Shown here: positions 17,833 to 28,195 of the stretch, in pieces | How the letters are laid out: every line of letters begins with the position of its first letter | How positions within the stretch are numbered: the stretch's first letter is position 1 | From: Amycolatopsis nivea | GTDB lineage: Bacteria > Actinomycetota > Actinomycetes > Mycobacteriales > Pseudonocardiaceae | NCBI RefSeq assembly: GCF_004522235.1 | Contig: NZ_SDLT01000011.1 | Coordinates: forward strand, 1 to 64,000 | Length of the DNA: 64,000 nt | Reading direction: 5' to 3' | Translations under genes and position numbers: made by a program | The notes under the pieces: model-generated | The model's database searches: none | The model's input: the letters and a program-made list of their open reading frames with translations, nothing else | Told to the model about the DNA's origin: nothing

Positions 17833-19407
17833 GTGAGGAAGACCCTGTCCAGGGCCGTGCTTGGGGTGACCGTGCTCGGGCTCGCCGCGGTGGGAGTGCC
17901 CGGGCCGGCCGCGGCGAGTCCCGCGCCCAGTGAACGGCAGGTCACCGACCTCGTACCGGTCCCGGTGCATGCCGTGGCGAAGGCGGACGCCACCTTCCGG
18001 CTCACTCCGCTGACGGTGATCCGCGCCGGGCACGGCACCGGCGACGTCGCCGGGTACCTGCGCGGCCTGTTGCGGCCCGCGACCGGGTTCCCGCTGCCGG
18101 TCGTCCCGGTGAGTCCGGGGCTGTCCGCGATCTCGCTCGACCTCGGCCACGCCGACCCGCGCGTCGGCGACGAGGGGTATCAGCTCGACGTCACGAAGAA
18201 CGGCGTCCGGCTGCGCGCCAACACCTCCGCCGGGCTGTTCACCGGCGTCCAGTCGCTGCGGCAGCTGCTGCCGTCGGCGATCGAGGCGAAGACCGTGCAG
18301 CACCGCGCGTGGACGATCGCCGGCGGCAGCGTCCTCGACTACCCGCGCTTCGCCCACCGCGGCGCGATGCTCGACGTCGCGCGGCATTTCTTCACGCCGA
18401 CGCAGGTGAAGAAGTACATCGACCAGATCGTCCAGTACAAGATCAACACGCTGCACCTGCACCTCAGCGACGACCAGGGCTGGCGCATCGAGATCAAAAG
18501 CTGGCCGCGCCTGGCGACCGAAGGCGGCAAGACCGCGGCCTACGGCGACCCGGGCGGTTACTACACGCAGGAGCAGTACCGCGACATCGTCGCCTACGCC
18601 GCGAGCCGGCACGTGACGGTCGTGCCGGAGATCGACATGCCCGGACACACGAACGCCGCCCAGTCGGTGTACGCGGAGCTGAACTGCGACGGGGTCGCGG
18701 TCCCGCCGCGCACCGACATCGAGGTCGGGTACAGCTCGCTGTGCATCAATTCGCCCACCACGTACCGATTCGTGGAGGATGTGATCCGCGAACTCGCCGC
18801 GATCACGCCCGGCAAATACATCGGCATCGGCGGCGACGAAGCACATTCGACACCCGCCGCCGACTACAAAACCTTCTACGAGAAGGTAAGCCCGATGGTC
18901 GCCAAGTACGGCAAGCTGATCACCGGCTGGCACGAAATCGCGAAGACTCCGTTGCCGACGTCCGCCGTGCCGCAGTACTGGGACCAGGGCGGCCCGAACG
19001 AGGACGTGGCCGCCGCCGCGGCGCGCGGGAACAAGTTCGTCATGTCGCCCGCCAACCACGCGTATCTCGACATGAAGTACACGGAATCGACGAAACTGGG
19101 CCAGGATTGGGCCGGTCTGGTCGAAGTCCGCGACGCCTACGAATGGGACCCGGCGACGCTCGTTCCCGGGGTCGAGGAGAAGTCCGTGGCCGGGGTTGAA
19201 GCTCCACTGTGGACGGAAACCATCCGGACCAACGACGACATCGAGTACATGGCCTTCCCGCGCCTGCCCGGCGTCGCGGAAATCGGCTGGTCGCCGCGAG
19301 CGTCCCGCACCTGGGACGGCTACCGGGACCGCATCGCCAAGCAGGCACCGCGCTGGGAGGCGCAGGGAATCGACTTCTACCGCTCACCCCAGGTCGACTG
19401 GAAGTAA
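17833..19407 (+). CDS. Secreted GH20 beta-N-acetylhexosaminidase
   Basis: Releases N-acetylglucosamine from chitin oligosaccharides outside the cell. The 524-residue precursor has a signal peptide (residues 1-30, ending GPAAAS), a GH20b-type N-terminal domain, and a GH20 TIM barrel from about residue 170: RGAMLDVARHFF, HLHLSDDQGWRIE, VPEIDMPGH, and the catalytic pair D335-E336 in GGDEAHS. The GTG start is chosen because it opens the signal peptide. A dre-like operator lies upstream. The 3' end overlaps the MOSC gene by 24 bases. Confidence 0.95.
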   Translation: MRKTLSRAVLGVTVLGLAAVGVPGPAAASPAPSERQVTDLVPVPVHAVAKADATFRLTPLTVIRAGHGTGDVAGYLRGLLRPATGFPLPVVPVSPGLSAISLDLGHADPRVGDEGYQLDVTKNGVRLRANTSAGLFTGVQSLRQLLPSAIEAKTVQHRAWTIAGGSVLDYPRFAHRGAMLDVARHFFTPTQVKKYIDQIVQYKINTLHLHLSDDQGWRIEIKSWPRLATEGGKTAAYGDPGGYYTQEQYRDIVAYAASRHVTVVPEIDMPGHTNAAQSVYAELNCDGVAVPPRTDIEVGYSSLCINSPTTYRFVEDVIRELAAITPGKYIGIGGDEAHSTPAADYKTFYEKVSPMVAKYGKLITGWHEIAKTPLPTSAVPQYWDQGGPNEDVAAAAARGNKFVMSPANHAYLDMKYTESTKLGQDWAGLVEVRDAYEWDPATLVPGVEEKSVAGVEAPLWTETIRTNDDIEYMAFPRLPGVAEIGWSPRASRTWDGYRDRIAKQAPRWEAQGIDFYRSPQVDWK

Positions 19408-20073
19408 CCCCTTCGCCCGGTCCACTTTGGACTTGATCCCGTTGCGATAGCTTTCGGGCAGCGCGGTCGACGTCAGCACGCGCTCGGCCAGCGCCAGCAT
19501 CGGCGCCGGGTCGGGCAACTGCGCGTAATTCGCCGAAGCGACTAGGAAGGTCTCCGCGACGGTCGGTCCCTCGGCCCGCTCCACGACCTCGAGCGGACCG
19601 GCCGTCGGGACCGTGCCCGGCCGCAGCACGCGCAGGTACCAGCCGCAGCGATTCGTGCTGATCATCGCGGGAACGACGTCCTTGCGGCCGGTCCGCATCG
19701 CGAGCTTGAAGCACGGGTGCCGCGGCTGGGCGATCTGCACGAGCGCGTCGCCCCAGGCCCAGACGTCGCCGATCCGCGCGTCGGTCTCGAGCGCGCCTTC
19801 GACGGACAGGTTCTCGCCGAAGTCACCGTGCGCCACGGAGAACCCTTCCGCGGTCCACACCGAGTAGTGCTCGATCGGGTAGACGTAGACGGCTTTGTCG
19901 GGCCCGCCGTGCACGGAGAGGTCCGCTTGACGGTCACCGGAGAGGTTGAGTTCGGACAGTGCCAGCTCTGGAGCGGTGACCCGGGTTTTCCGGATGGCGC
20001 TCAGAACGGGCTGGTCCCGCTGGTGGCCGAGGACAGTCGGCTCGCCTGCGTAGACGTCTTTCAGCGACAGCAT
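19384..20073 (-). CDS. MOSC-domain protein, YiiM-like
   Basis: A 229-residue protein of the molybdenum-cofactor sulfurase C-terminal superfamily. The MOSC core carries DLSVHGGPDKAVYVYP (about 50-66), HGDFGENLSVEG, and QIAQPRHPCFKL with its conserved cysteine (about residue 122). A C-terminal three-helix extension follows, as in YiiM, which takes part in reduction of N-hydroxylated compounds. It is convergent with the GH20 gene and overlaps its end. Its substrate is not evident. Confidence 0.88.
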   Translation of the reverse strand: MLSLKDVYAGEPTVLGHQRDQPVLSAIRKTRVTAPELALSELNLSGDRQADLSVHGGPDKAVYVYPIEHYSVWTAEGFSVAHGDFGENLSVEGALETDARIGDVWAWGDALVQIAQPRHPCFKLAMRTGRKDVVPAMISTNRCGWYLRVLRPGTVPTAGPLEVVERAEGPTVAETFLVASANYAQLPDPAPMLALAERVLTSTALPESYRNGIKSKVDRAKGLLPVDLG

Positions 20074-20099
20074 GGGATGAACCTAGCAAGGGGTCCCGA

Positions 20100-20600
20100 C
20101 TATTTCGACGGGTCCGGGAAGCCAGAGGTCAGACTGCGCGCGTAGACCGTCTCCTCGCTGCCCGGCTTCACGAATACCGAGAATTTCGCGTGGTACGGCG
20201 TCTCGAGGTGGGTGTACAGGTCAGCCTTCGCCTTGGGATCGTACGCCCAGCCGAACTGCCGCATCTCGTCCGCGTCGAACGGAGGCCGCGGCTCGGGGTC
20301 ACTGACCGGCCACTTGCGGGTCGGATTCGCCGGATCGTCGCCGTACTGCTTCAGGAACTTGTCCACGCAGGACTTCGACGCGACAAAGGAGAACGCGAGC
20401 CGTTCGGTGAGCCTGGGCTGGACGTCGAAATGGAACTCCTTGACCGGACAGGACGGCAGCGTCATCTGGAACCTGGCCGAGGCTTCTTCCCAGCTGACGC
20501 CGTCCTCACTGCCCGGATACGCCCGCGGGTCCGGCTGGCCACCGCATCCGGCGACTACCGCGACGGAAAAGAGAATCGCGGCTATCGATTTCTTTGTCAT
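20100..20600 (-). CDS. Small lipoprotein, first of a tandem paralogous pair
   Basis: A 166-residue predicted lipoprotein with a signal peptide and lipobox VAGC (Cys19), so it would be anchored outside the membrane. The mature part shares PDPRAYPGSEDGVSWEEA with the next gene upstream, as well as LPSCP, FDVQPRL, SCVDKFLKQYG and EETVYARSLTSG. I do not recognise the family. A conserved cysteine pair (in LPSCP and KSCVD) may form a disulfide. Its paralogue starts 500 bases upstream and is separated by 17 bases. Confidence 0.8.
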   Translation of the reverse strand: MTKKSIAAILFSVAVVAGCGGQPDPRAYPGSEDGVSWEEASARFQMTLPSCPVKEFHFDVQPRLTERLAFSFVASKSCVDKFLKQYGDDPANPTRKWPVSDPEPRPPFDADEMRQFGWAYDPKAKADLYTHLETPYHAKFSVFVKPGSEETVYARSLTSGFPDPSK

Positions 20601-20617
20601 TTTCCCTGCGGCGATTA

Positions 20618-21100
20618 CTAGTTCGGGTAACCGGTCGTCAGACTATAGGCGTACACCGTCTCCTCGGCACCCTGTTTGACGAACACCCAGAACGACGAGC
20701 CATTCGGTGTCCGGAAACCGTGGTACAGAGCGGAGCGCTGCTTCAAGTCATAGGTCCAGCCGTATCGCTCCGACTTGTCCGCTCCGAACGGCGGAAAGTT
20801 GTCGTCCCGAGGCCATTTCAGCCCCGGGTGAGCAGGGTCCGCACCGTACTTCGTCAAAAAGCCGTCCACGCAGGAATTCGCGGCCTCGAAAGTGAAAATG
20901 AGATGGTCCCGAAGCCGGGGCTGCACGTCGAACCGGAAAGCCTTGGTCGGACACGACGGCAACGCGATCGCGTACCGCGCAGCAGCCTCTTCCCAGCTCA
21001 CTCCGTCCTCGCTGCCGGGATACGCCCGAGGATCCGGCGGCCCGCTACACCCGGCCGCCACCAGGGCGAGAAGAACGACAACAGCAGGCTTCTTCAACAC
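20618..21100 (-). CDS. Small lipoprotein, second of the paralogous pair
   Basis: A 160-residue predicted lipoprotein with lipobox AAGC (Cys18). It is clearly homologous along its length to the product at 20100-20600, with identical PDPRAYPGSEDGVSWEEA and matching LPSCPTKAF, FDVQPRLRDHL, NSCVDGFL and EETVYAYSLTTGYP. The pair arose by tandem duplication and probably forms an operon. The function is unknown; a surface or envelope role is inferred only from lipidation. Confidence 0.8.
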   Translation of the reverse strand: MLKKPAVVVLLALVAAGCSGPPDPRAYPGSEDGVSWEEAAARYAIALPSCPTKAFRFDVQPRLRDHLIFTFEAANSCVDGFLTKYGADPAHPGLKWPRDDNFPPFGADKSERYGWTYDLKQRSALYHGFRTPNGSSFWVFVKQGAEETVYAYSLTTGYPN

Positions 21101-21178
21101 TTCTGCTCGCAGAAATCAGTCAACCCCCGAACCACAAGGAAGCTTAATGGCGCGCTCAACCAGCCGTCAACAAACAAA

Positions 21179-21221
21179 CGGCGGCACCCGGTGAGCGGGA
21201 AACACTCACCGGGCACCGCCG
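21179..21221 (-). terminator. Terminator of the aldehyde dehydrogenase operon
   Basis: Seventeen-base arms at 21179-21195 and 21205-21221 pair except for two adjacent mismatches, around a 9-base loop. The hairpin lies 17 bases past the DUF779 stop codon on the minus strand. Confidence 0.7.
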
Positions 21222-21237
21222 TAGCGGACCTGTCCGG

Positions 21238-21608
21238 TTATCCGTTCAGCTCAGCCGACTCCTCGTCGCTGAGCAACCGGGACCGGATCAGGAACCGCAC
21301 CCCCTCCGGAGCCTCCAAAGAGAACCCGCTCCCCCGTCCCGGCACCACGTCGATCGTCAGGTGCGTATGCCGCCAGTACTCGAATTGCGGACCGGACATC
21401 CATACCGGCACCGCGTCGATGCCCTCCACCGTCAGGTCGCCCAGATGGACGTCGCGAGCTCCGACCCGGAATTCGCCGGCCGGGTAGCACATCGGGGCGC
21501 TGCCGTCGCAGCATCCGCCGGACTGGTGGAACATCACCGGTCCGTGGACTGGCACCAGCCGCCGCAGGAGGTCGGCGGCGGCTGGGGTCAGGTCCACCCG
21601 CTGCGGCA

Positions 21609-21609
<1 letters not shown>
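21238..21609 (-). CDS. DUF779 protein, aldehyde dehydrogenase partner
   Basis: A 123-residue cytoplasmic protein of the DUF779 family. It has a cysteine motif HQSGGCCDGSAPMCY (about residues 28-42) that could bind a metal. Genes of this family sit beside ExaC/AldA-type aldehyde dehydrogenases, as here: its ATG overlaps the dehydrogenase TGA by one base, giving tight coupling. The biochemical role is unknown; help in aldehyde oxidation is inferred from context. Confidence 0.88.
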
Positions 21610-23132
<1,523 letters not shown>

Positions 23133-23184
23133 CTTGCCCTGCCTCGTTGCTGGTCGGTGACGGTCGGCGGCGACCGTAGGCCGG

Positions 23185-23205
23185 GCAACGTTGCGCCGAC
23201 GTTGC
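23185..23205. promoter_or_regulatory. Candidate operator between ald and the GAF regulator
   Basis: The 10-base palindrome GCAACGTTGC (23185-23194) is followed by a second CGTTGC half-site at 23200-23205. It lies midway in the 106-base divergent promoter region. Regulators of the AcoR/MimR type bind similar TGTAAC/GTTACA-like dyads, but assignment here is inference. Confidence 0.45.
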
Positions 23206-23238
23206 AGCCTTGTGACCAGGGTCTCTACTCTCGTTGAC

Positions 23239-24711
23239 GTGGCAGAGGCGCCCGAACCCGACCTGTTGCGCGATCCGGAGTCGTACGCGCGGCTGCTCCG
23301 GCATGTCCGCGAGGCGGTGCTGTCCGGGTCCACCTCGCCGCGTTCGCCGCGCTCGGTGGTGTCGGCGTCGTGGGAACGCTCGCTGGCCGCGCGCGTCGAC
23401 CCGGACGCCGGCGAGGCCCCGCTGATCTGCGAGGCGGACGAGCTCTCCGACCTGCGCGCGGAACATCCGCTGGCCCCGGTGCTGCCGCTGTTGCGCGAGA
23501 TGCTGGTGAGCATCGCCGACGACGCCGAGCACATGATGATCGTGACCGACGCGAACGGGCTCATCCTGTGGCGGGAGGGCGCGACCGGCGTGCTGCTGCG
23601 CGCGGACCAGGTCGCGCTCACCGAGGGCACGCGGTGGAGCGAAGAGGCGATCGGCACGAACGCGATGGGCACCACGCTCGCGACCGGGCAGCCGGTGCAG
23701 ATCTACTCCGCCGAACACCTCGTCCGCCGCTATCACACGTGGACCTGCGCGGCGGCCCCCGTACGCGATCCGGACACCGGCGCGTTGCTCGGCTCGATCG
23801 ACGTCAGCGGACCTCTGCGCACGGTGCATCCGGCGATGTTGTCGCTGGTCACGGCCACCGCGCAGCTCGCCGAGGGGCGGTTGCGAGCGCAGCTGGCGGT
23901 CCGCGACGAGAAGGTGCGGCGGGCGAACATGCCGCACCTGGCGTCGTTGCGCGGACGCCCCGGCGCGCTCCTTTCAGCGGGCGGACGGGTGCTGGCCGCC
24001 GAAGCGTGCACCCTTCCGTCCACTGTGGAGGTACGGAAAGGCGGCGGCACCGTGACGCTCCCGGACGGCCGGATCGCCACCGTCGACCCGCTCGACGACG
24101 GCTACCTCCTGCGGATCGCCACGTCCGGCTCCGCGACCCGGCGGAAGTTGTCGCTCGAGTACCTCACCGATGGCCCTGGATCGACCACTGTGGACGGTCG
24201 GGACATCCCGTTCACCCTGCGGCACGCCGAATTGCTGACTCTGCTTGCGCTTCAGCCGCGCGGTTTGTCGGCGGAGAAGCTGGCGCTGCAGCTGTACGGC
24301 GAGACCGGCAATCCGGTGACCGTGCGCGCCGAGATCCACCGGTTGCGCACCCAGCTCGGCACCGGGGTGTTGCAGACGCGCCCGTACCGCCTCGCGGCCA
24401 CGGTGGACGCGGATTTCCTGCGCGCCAAAGCAGCTCTGCGCGCCGGGGACGCCGCGGCGGCGGTCCGGTCGTTCCAGGGCCCGCTGCTCGCGGAGTCGGA
24501 ATCGCCCGCGATCCTGGAGGAACGCGAGTCGATCAGCGCGCAGGTCCGGCAGCTCGCGTTGAACAGCCGGGACGCGGACACGTTGTGGGCGTTCTGGGAA
24601 ACCTCCTGTGGTGCCGATGATCTGGCGATCCTGGACGCGCTGGCCTCGGTGCTCGAACCGTCGGATCCGCGGTTGGCGGCGGTGCGGACGCATCGGGCCC
24701 GGCTGGGTTGA
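23239..24711 (+). CDS. GAF-domain transcriptional regulator of aldehyde metabolism
   Basis: A 490-residue AcoR-like regulator. The N-terminal region and GAF domain (about 75-210: [31 protein letters not shown] and SIDVSGPL) match the sensor half of sigma-54 activators. However, the AAA+ ATPase domain is absent and the C-terminus (about 310-400) reads as a winged-helix-like region ([24 protein letters not shown]). Such sigma-54-independent forms are known in actinobacteria. I chose the GTG at 23239. It is divergent from ald. Confidence 0.85.
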   Translation: MAEAPEPDLLRDPESYARLLRHVREAVLSGSTSPRSPRSVVSASWERSLAARVDPDAGEAPLICEADELSDLRAEHPLAPVLPLLREMLVSIADDAEHMMIVTDANGLILWREGATGVLLRADQVALTEGTRWSEEAIGTNAMGTTLATGQPVQIYSAEHLVRRYHTWTCAAAPVRDPDTGALLGSIDVSGPLRTVHPAMLSLVTATAQLAEGRLRAQLAVRDEKVRRANMPHLASLRGRPGALLSAGGRVLAAEACTLPSTVEVRKGGGTVTLPDGRIATVDPLDDGYLLRIATSGSATRRKLSLEYLTDGPGSTTVDGRDIPFTLRHAELLTLLALQPRGLSAEKLALQLYGETGNPVTVRAEIHRLRTQLGTGVLQTRPYRLAATVDADFLRAKAALRAGDAAAAVRSFQGPLLAESESPAILEERESISAQVRQLALNSRDADTLWAFWETSCGADDLAILDALASVLEPSDPRLAAVRTHRARLG

Positions 24712-24714
24712 TTC

Positions 24715-25626
24715 TTACCGTGCCACAGCAGTCTCCCTGATCGCCTCGTCCACCGGAGCCGGGTAATTCAGCTCCAAATACAACTCCCGCAGCAACAAGC
24801 CGTCCATGTGCTGCACCGTCAGCCCCGGCTGTTTTCCGCTCAGCCCGTTGAGAAATCCGCCGAGCTTGAACGCACCGCGCACCGGCCAGGAGGGCATGGG
24901 CCGGACCCGGCGCGGTCGTCCCGCTGCTGCCGCCAGCCGGGCGAACATGTCCGCCCACTGGAGATTTTCCTCTGCTACCGGGACATCCGCGCCGGATGCT
25001 TGCTCCAGCGCGTCCACCGTCGCGACGCCAACGCCGCGCGCACTCGTCGCCGCGGTCCCGCCGGGAGGCGCGAAGAGCGGCGAGTTGGAACGGACCCACT
25101 TGACGATCGGCACCGACCACTGCGGCACCCGGTCCTCCGCAACGCCGAAGACAAACGGCACCTCGATCACCGCCACCGGCAACCCCGGCCCAGCCGTTTC
25201 GCGCGCGACGCGGGCCTGCTCCAGCCGACTACGCACGTACGGATGCTTCGCGGCCAACCCCCACTCAGGGTGTACGCGGTCGAAGTACGTGTAGTACGAC
25301 CCGAGCACCGCCGCGCGCGTACAGCCTGCTTCGCGCGCCGCGCGCAACAACGCGGCGACAGGCGCGACGTTGCCCGCGCGCAGCCGAGGCTCGACCGGTC
25401 CGCGGCCGACCGCACGGTCGTCCATGCCACCGCCGAAGACGACACCGTCGTGTCCGTCGAGCGCTTCGCGCAACTCCGCGTGCGAAGCCTTCGAGACGTC
25501 GAGCGTCCGGTCGATGCCTGCACGCGCCGTCCGCGCGACGGCGGTCGTTTCGTGCCCGCGGTTCCGCAGTTCGTCGAGCACATGCTGGCCCAGCAGTCCG
25601 CTGCCGCCCACCACCAAGATCTTCAT
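24715..25626 (-). CDS. NAD(P)-dependent epimerase/reductase, extended SDR type
   Basis: A 303-residue Rossmann protein with the nucleotide motif MKILVVGGSGLLGQH at the N-terminus and a PYVRSRLEQAR segment near 140 (a tyrosine/arginine variant of YxxxK, so classical epimerase catalysis is doubtful). The hydrophobic C-terminal part resembles atypical SDRs of the NmrA/epimerase group. The start at 25626 is preferred to an ATG at 25638 because a GGAACGGA ribosome site precedes it. It follows the DUF1963 gene by 24 bases. Confidence 0.8.
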   Translation of the reverse strand: MKILVVGGSGLLGQHVLDELRNRGHETTAVARTARAGIDRTLDVSKASHAELREALDGHDGVVFGGGMDDRAVGRGPVEPRLRAGNVAPVAALLRAAREAGCTRAAVLGSYYTYFDRVHPEWGLAAKHPYVRSRLEQARVARETAGPGLPVAVIEVPFVFGVAEDRVPQWSVPIVKWVRSNSPLFAPPGGTAATSARGVGVATVDALEQASGADVPVAEENLQWADMFARLAAAAGRPRRVRPMPSWPVRGAFKLGGFLNGLSGKQPGLTVQHMDGLLLRELYLELNYPAPVDEAIRETAVAR

Positions 25627-25650
25627 GGTCCGTTCCATTCGGGCTTGTCG

Positions 25651-26520
25651 TCAGCCGCACTGCATCAAGCAGCGGGCAGCGTCGAACCGGCCTGCCTTCA
25701 AATCGTCCGGCCGGATGAGCCAGTACAACATTCCGACGTCGCCCCACATCATGTCGGTTTCCTCGGCGCTGTCGAACTGGGCGAGCAGCACCCAGCGGGC
25801 CGCTTCCTCCTTGTGCCGCGGATCTTCCCACCCGCCCTCGAGCACTTCCGCCGCGATCTCGTTCTCCACGGCACCCTGGACTGGTGCGGCAAGGCCGCCG
25901 ACCTGATGCCGCCGCGTGCCCTGGGCGACTTCCCACGTCATCTCCCCGAACACATCGGTGCCTGACCGCCCAGGACCGAGGACCGTCTTGACCGCTTCGG
26001 CCAGAGACTCTCCGCTCGCGATCGTGGTGTGGTCCAGCAGGAAGTGCTCTCGTTCCGGCGCGGTGGCCACGATTTCCGCGAAAACGTCCCGGCGCGGGTA
26101 CGGATCGAGGCCGGACGGGGGCGTCCGTTCGGCGACGGGAGTGCCTGCGGGCACGAAGAGCACTCGGTACCCGTCGGCATCGCGGGGCAGATCGTGCTGG
26201 TAGCGATCGGGGGTGTAGCGGCCGTCGAAGCAGAAGAACAACAGCGTTCCGGCCTCCGGCAGCGGGATGGTCACGAACTCGCGCGGCAGCGTCGCGCAGT
26301 CCACCGCGGCGACGAACGTCAGCGGCCCATGGTCCGCCCAGGCAGGCCATTCCACCGCTTCCGGCAACGCCGGGTTTCCGCCGAGCTGCCCCACCCGTGG
26401 ACCGGTGCCGCGGGACACCAGCCGGATTCCGGGTTGAAACAGCTCGATCCATTTCGCCGCCACCTCAGCGGGCAGCCGATCCTGAGCGAGAGCGCTGAGT
26501 CGATCTTTCCATGCCGTCAC
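25651..26520 (-). CDS. DUF1963 (YwqG-like) protein
   Basis: A 289-residue cytoplasmic protein of the DUF1963 family, which includes Bacillus YwqG. It has typical segments PALPEAVEWPAWADHGPLTFVAAVD (about 50-73, as shorter motifs PALPEAVEWP and LTFVAAVD), LLFFCFDG, and near the end VLLAQFDSAE, MMWGDVGMLYWLI and DLKAGRFD. The biochemical role is unknown; relatives are sometimes linked to toxin immunity or stress. The GTG at 26520 is the best start I can find. It is probably cotranscribed with the SDR gene. Confidence 0.85.
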   Translation of the reverse strand: MTAWKDRLSALAQDRLPAEVAAKWIELFQPGIRLVSRGTGPRVGQLGGNPALPEAVEWPAWADHGPLTFVAAVDCATLPREFVTIPLPEAGTLLFFCFDGRYTPDRYQHDLPRDADGYRVLFVPAGTPVAERTPPSGLDPYPRRDVFAEIVATAPEREHFLLDHTTIASGESLAEAVKTVLGPGRSGTDVFGEMTWEVAQGTRRHQVGGLAAPVQGAVENEIAAEVLEGGWEDPRHKEEAARWVLLAQFDSAEETDMMWGDVGMLYWLIRPDDLKAGRFDAARCLMQCG

Positions 26521-26606
26521 TCCGTCATGATGGCGCGGCACACCGACAAAAACGCTCGAGCAGCTTGCCCGGCAGAGGTCTTCGCTGCCCCTGCCGGGCC
26601 CCGCGA

Positions 26607-27251
26607 TCAGCGGAAGATCACGTCCGAGCAGGAGTAGAAGGCCTCGCCGGAATCGGGCCAATGGCGTTGCCAGATCGAGTAAATCAAGTGCCGGCCGGTG
26701 CGCCCGCCGGGGATGTTCGCCTGGAGCTGGTAGGCGTTGCCCGCGATCGGCGGGTTGTCCTGCTTGTAGAACGGGGTGTCTTCGAGGTCGGACCACTTGA
26801 GCGGTTTCGTCGGGTCGTAGCCCGGCTTGGTGACGTACAGCTCGAAGGTGCCCTCGTGCGCGGCGGTCAGCTGGTACTGGAAGGTGTACGGGCCGCTGCT
26901 CGGCAACGTGGTCGCCGGCCAGTCGTCGCGGGCGAGGTCGAGCCCCTTGTACTTGTCCCGGCCGGCGCTGCACAGCTTGCCGTCCGGAATGATCTCGCGG
27001 CTGCGGCCGCTGGCGTCGCCGATGTTGACCTCGTCCCAGTCGTAGATCGGCCAGCTGTCGCCGACCGCGATGGCGGCCTTGCACGCGGCGGACTGCGGAT
27101 TCTCCGGACCCTCCTGGAAACACTGCATGATCCGGCTGATCGGGTTGCCCATCGAACCGTGCGCGAGTGCGGGGACGGCGGTGAACACCGAAACCGTCCC
27201 GAGCACGGCGGTCAGTATCCCGACTTTGACGGCGGAGCGGGAAAACTTCAT
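26607..27251 (-). CDS. Secreted AA10 lytic polysaccharide monooxygenase
   Basis: Cleaves crystalline chitin (or cellulose) oxidatively with a copper centre. The 214-residue precursor has a 30-residue signal peptide ending ALA, so the mature protein starts at His31, the first ligand of the copper histidine brace. The second brace histidine is His132 in LTAAHEGTF. Other family marks are GSMGNPISR, DWDEVNIGDA and GRHLIYSIWQRHWPDSGEAF. There is no carbohydrate-binding module. A perfect GGTCTAGACC DasR-type site sits just upstream. Confidence 0.95.
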   Translation of the reverse strand: MKFSRSAVKVGILTAVLGTVSVFTAVPALAHGSMGNPISRIMQCFQEGPENPQSAACKAAIAVGDSWPIYDWDEVNIGDASGRSREIIPDGKLCSAGRDKYKGLDLARDDWPATTLPSSGPYTFQYQLTAAHEGTFELYVTKPGYDPTKPLKWSDLEDTPFYKQDNPPIAGNAYQLQANIPGGRTGRHLIYSIWQRHWPDSGEAFYSCSDVIFR

Positions 27252-27269
27252 CGCGGGTTCCTCTCATGA

Positions 27270-27285
27270 GAGGTCTAGACCAAAC
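27270..27285 (-). promoter_or_regulatory. Putative DasR operator (dre) of the LPMO gene
   Basis: Read on the minus strand, GTTTGGTCTAGACCTC contains the perfect dyad GGTCTAGACC and matches the core TGGTCTAGACCA at 11 of 12 positions. It lies about 20 bases upstream of the LPMO start codon, where a bound repressor would block the promoter or early transcript. Confidence 0.85.
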
Positions 27286-27342
27286 CCACGGTAAGGGCGC
27301 GGCAGCGGCGCGCTGTAGACCCGAAAGTCGGGCGCCCCCGAG

Positions 27343-27379
27343 GTAGACACCGTCTACCTACTTTGATAGACAGTGTCTA
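27343..27379 (+). promoter_or_regulatory. Tandem TetR-type operators
   Basis: Two related dyads, GTAGACACCGTCTAC (27343-27357) and TAGACAGTGTCTA (27367-27379), lie with centres 23 bases apart, just upstream of the SGNH hydrolase. The consensus TAGACA-TGTCTA is typical of TetR repressors. The likely regulator is the TetR gene that forms the second cistron. Confidence 0.75.
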
Positions 27380-27409
27380 CAAGATGAACCAGGGGTTACG
27401 GAGAGCGGA

Positions 27410-28195
27410 ATGGGTTTCCACACGTTCGTCGCCGTCGGCGACAGCTGCGCGGAGGGGCTGGACGATCCCTACCCGGATCACAGCCGGTACCGCGGCTGGG
27501 CGGATTACGTCGCCGGGCGGCTCGCGCGCGACGAAACCGCGTTTCGCTACGCCAATCTCGCCGTTCGCGGGCGGCGGCTGGACCAGATCGCCGCGGAGCA
27601 GCTGCCCGCGGCCGAGCGGCACGAACCGGATCTGATCGCGTTGTTCGGCGGCGGCAATGACGTGATGAGCCGCGGCTGGGACGCTCGCACGGTCGCTCGG
27701 CGCGTCGACGCCGCCATCCGGCAGTGCACCCAGATCGCGCCCACCGTCGTCACCTTCACCTTGAGCGACATCGCGCATCGCATGCCGCTCGGCGGGCGGA
27801 TGCGACCGCGCGTCACCGCGCTCAACGACGCCATCCGCGAGGCTTCAGTCAGTTATGGCGCGAAGCTCGTCGACCTGTGGCCGGACCAGGCCGCGCACGA
27901 TTCGCGCTACTTCGGGCCGGACCGGCTGCACCTGTCGCAGGCCGGGCATCTGCGCGTCGCCGGCCACGTACTCGACCGGCTCGGCGTCGCGCACGACGGC
28001 AGCTGGCTGCGGCCGCTTCCCGGCGCTCCGGCGCAGGGCAGCGCGATCGCCGACCTGCGCTGGCTGTGGCAGGAGGTGCTGCCGGTCGGGATCACGCGGC
28101 TGCGCAACCGGCTCACCGGCCGGTCCCCTGGCGACGGCTTCCTGCCGAAGCGTCCGGAGCTGCTGCCGGTGGCCTTCTCCGAAGCTCAGGTATGA
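27410..28195 (+). CDS. SGNH/GDSL hydrolase
   Basis: A 261-residue esterase-type hydrolase without signal peptide. Block I is VGDSCAEG with nucleophile Ser12, block III is GGGNDV (about residue 84), and block V is DRLHLS with the catalytic Asp/His (about 172-175), so all catalytic blocks are present. The substrate is an ester or acyl group that cannot be specified. Its stop overlaps the start of the TetR gene (ATGA), and tandem operators precede it, making a self-regulated two-gene unit. Confidence 0.9.
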   Translation: MGFHTFVAVGDSCAEGLDDPYPDHSRYRGWADYVAGRLARDETAFRYANLAVRGRRLDQIAAEQLPAAERHEPDLIALFGGGNDVMSRGWDARTVARRVDAAIRQCTQIAPTVVTFTLSDIAHRMPLGGRMRPRVTALNDAIREASVSYGAKLVDLWPDQAAHDSRYFGPDRLHLSQAGHLRVAGHVLDRLGVAHDGSWLRPLPGAPAQGSAIADLRWLWQEVLPVGITRLRNRLTGRSPGDGFLPKRPELLPVAFSEAQV

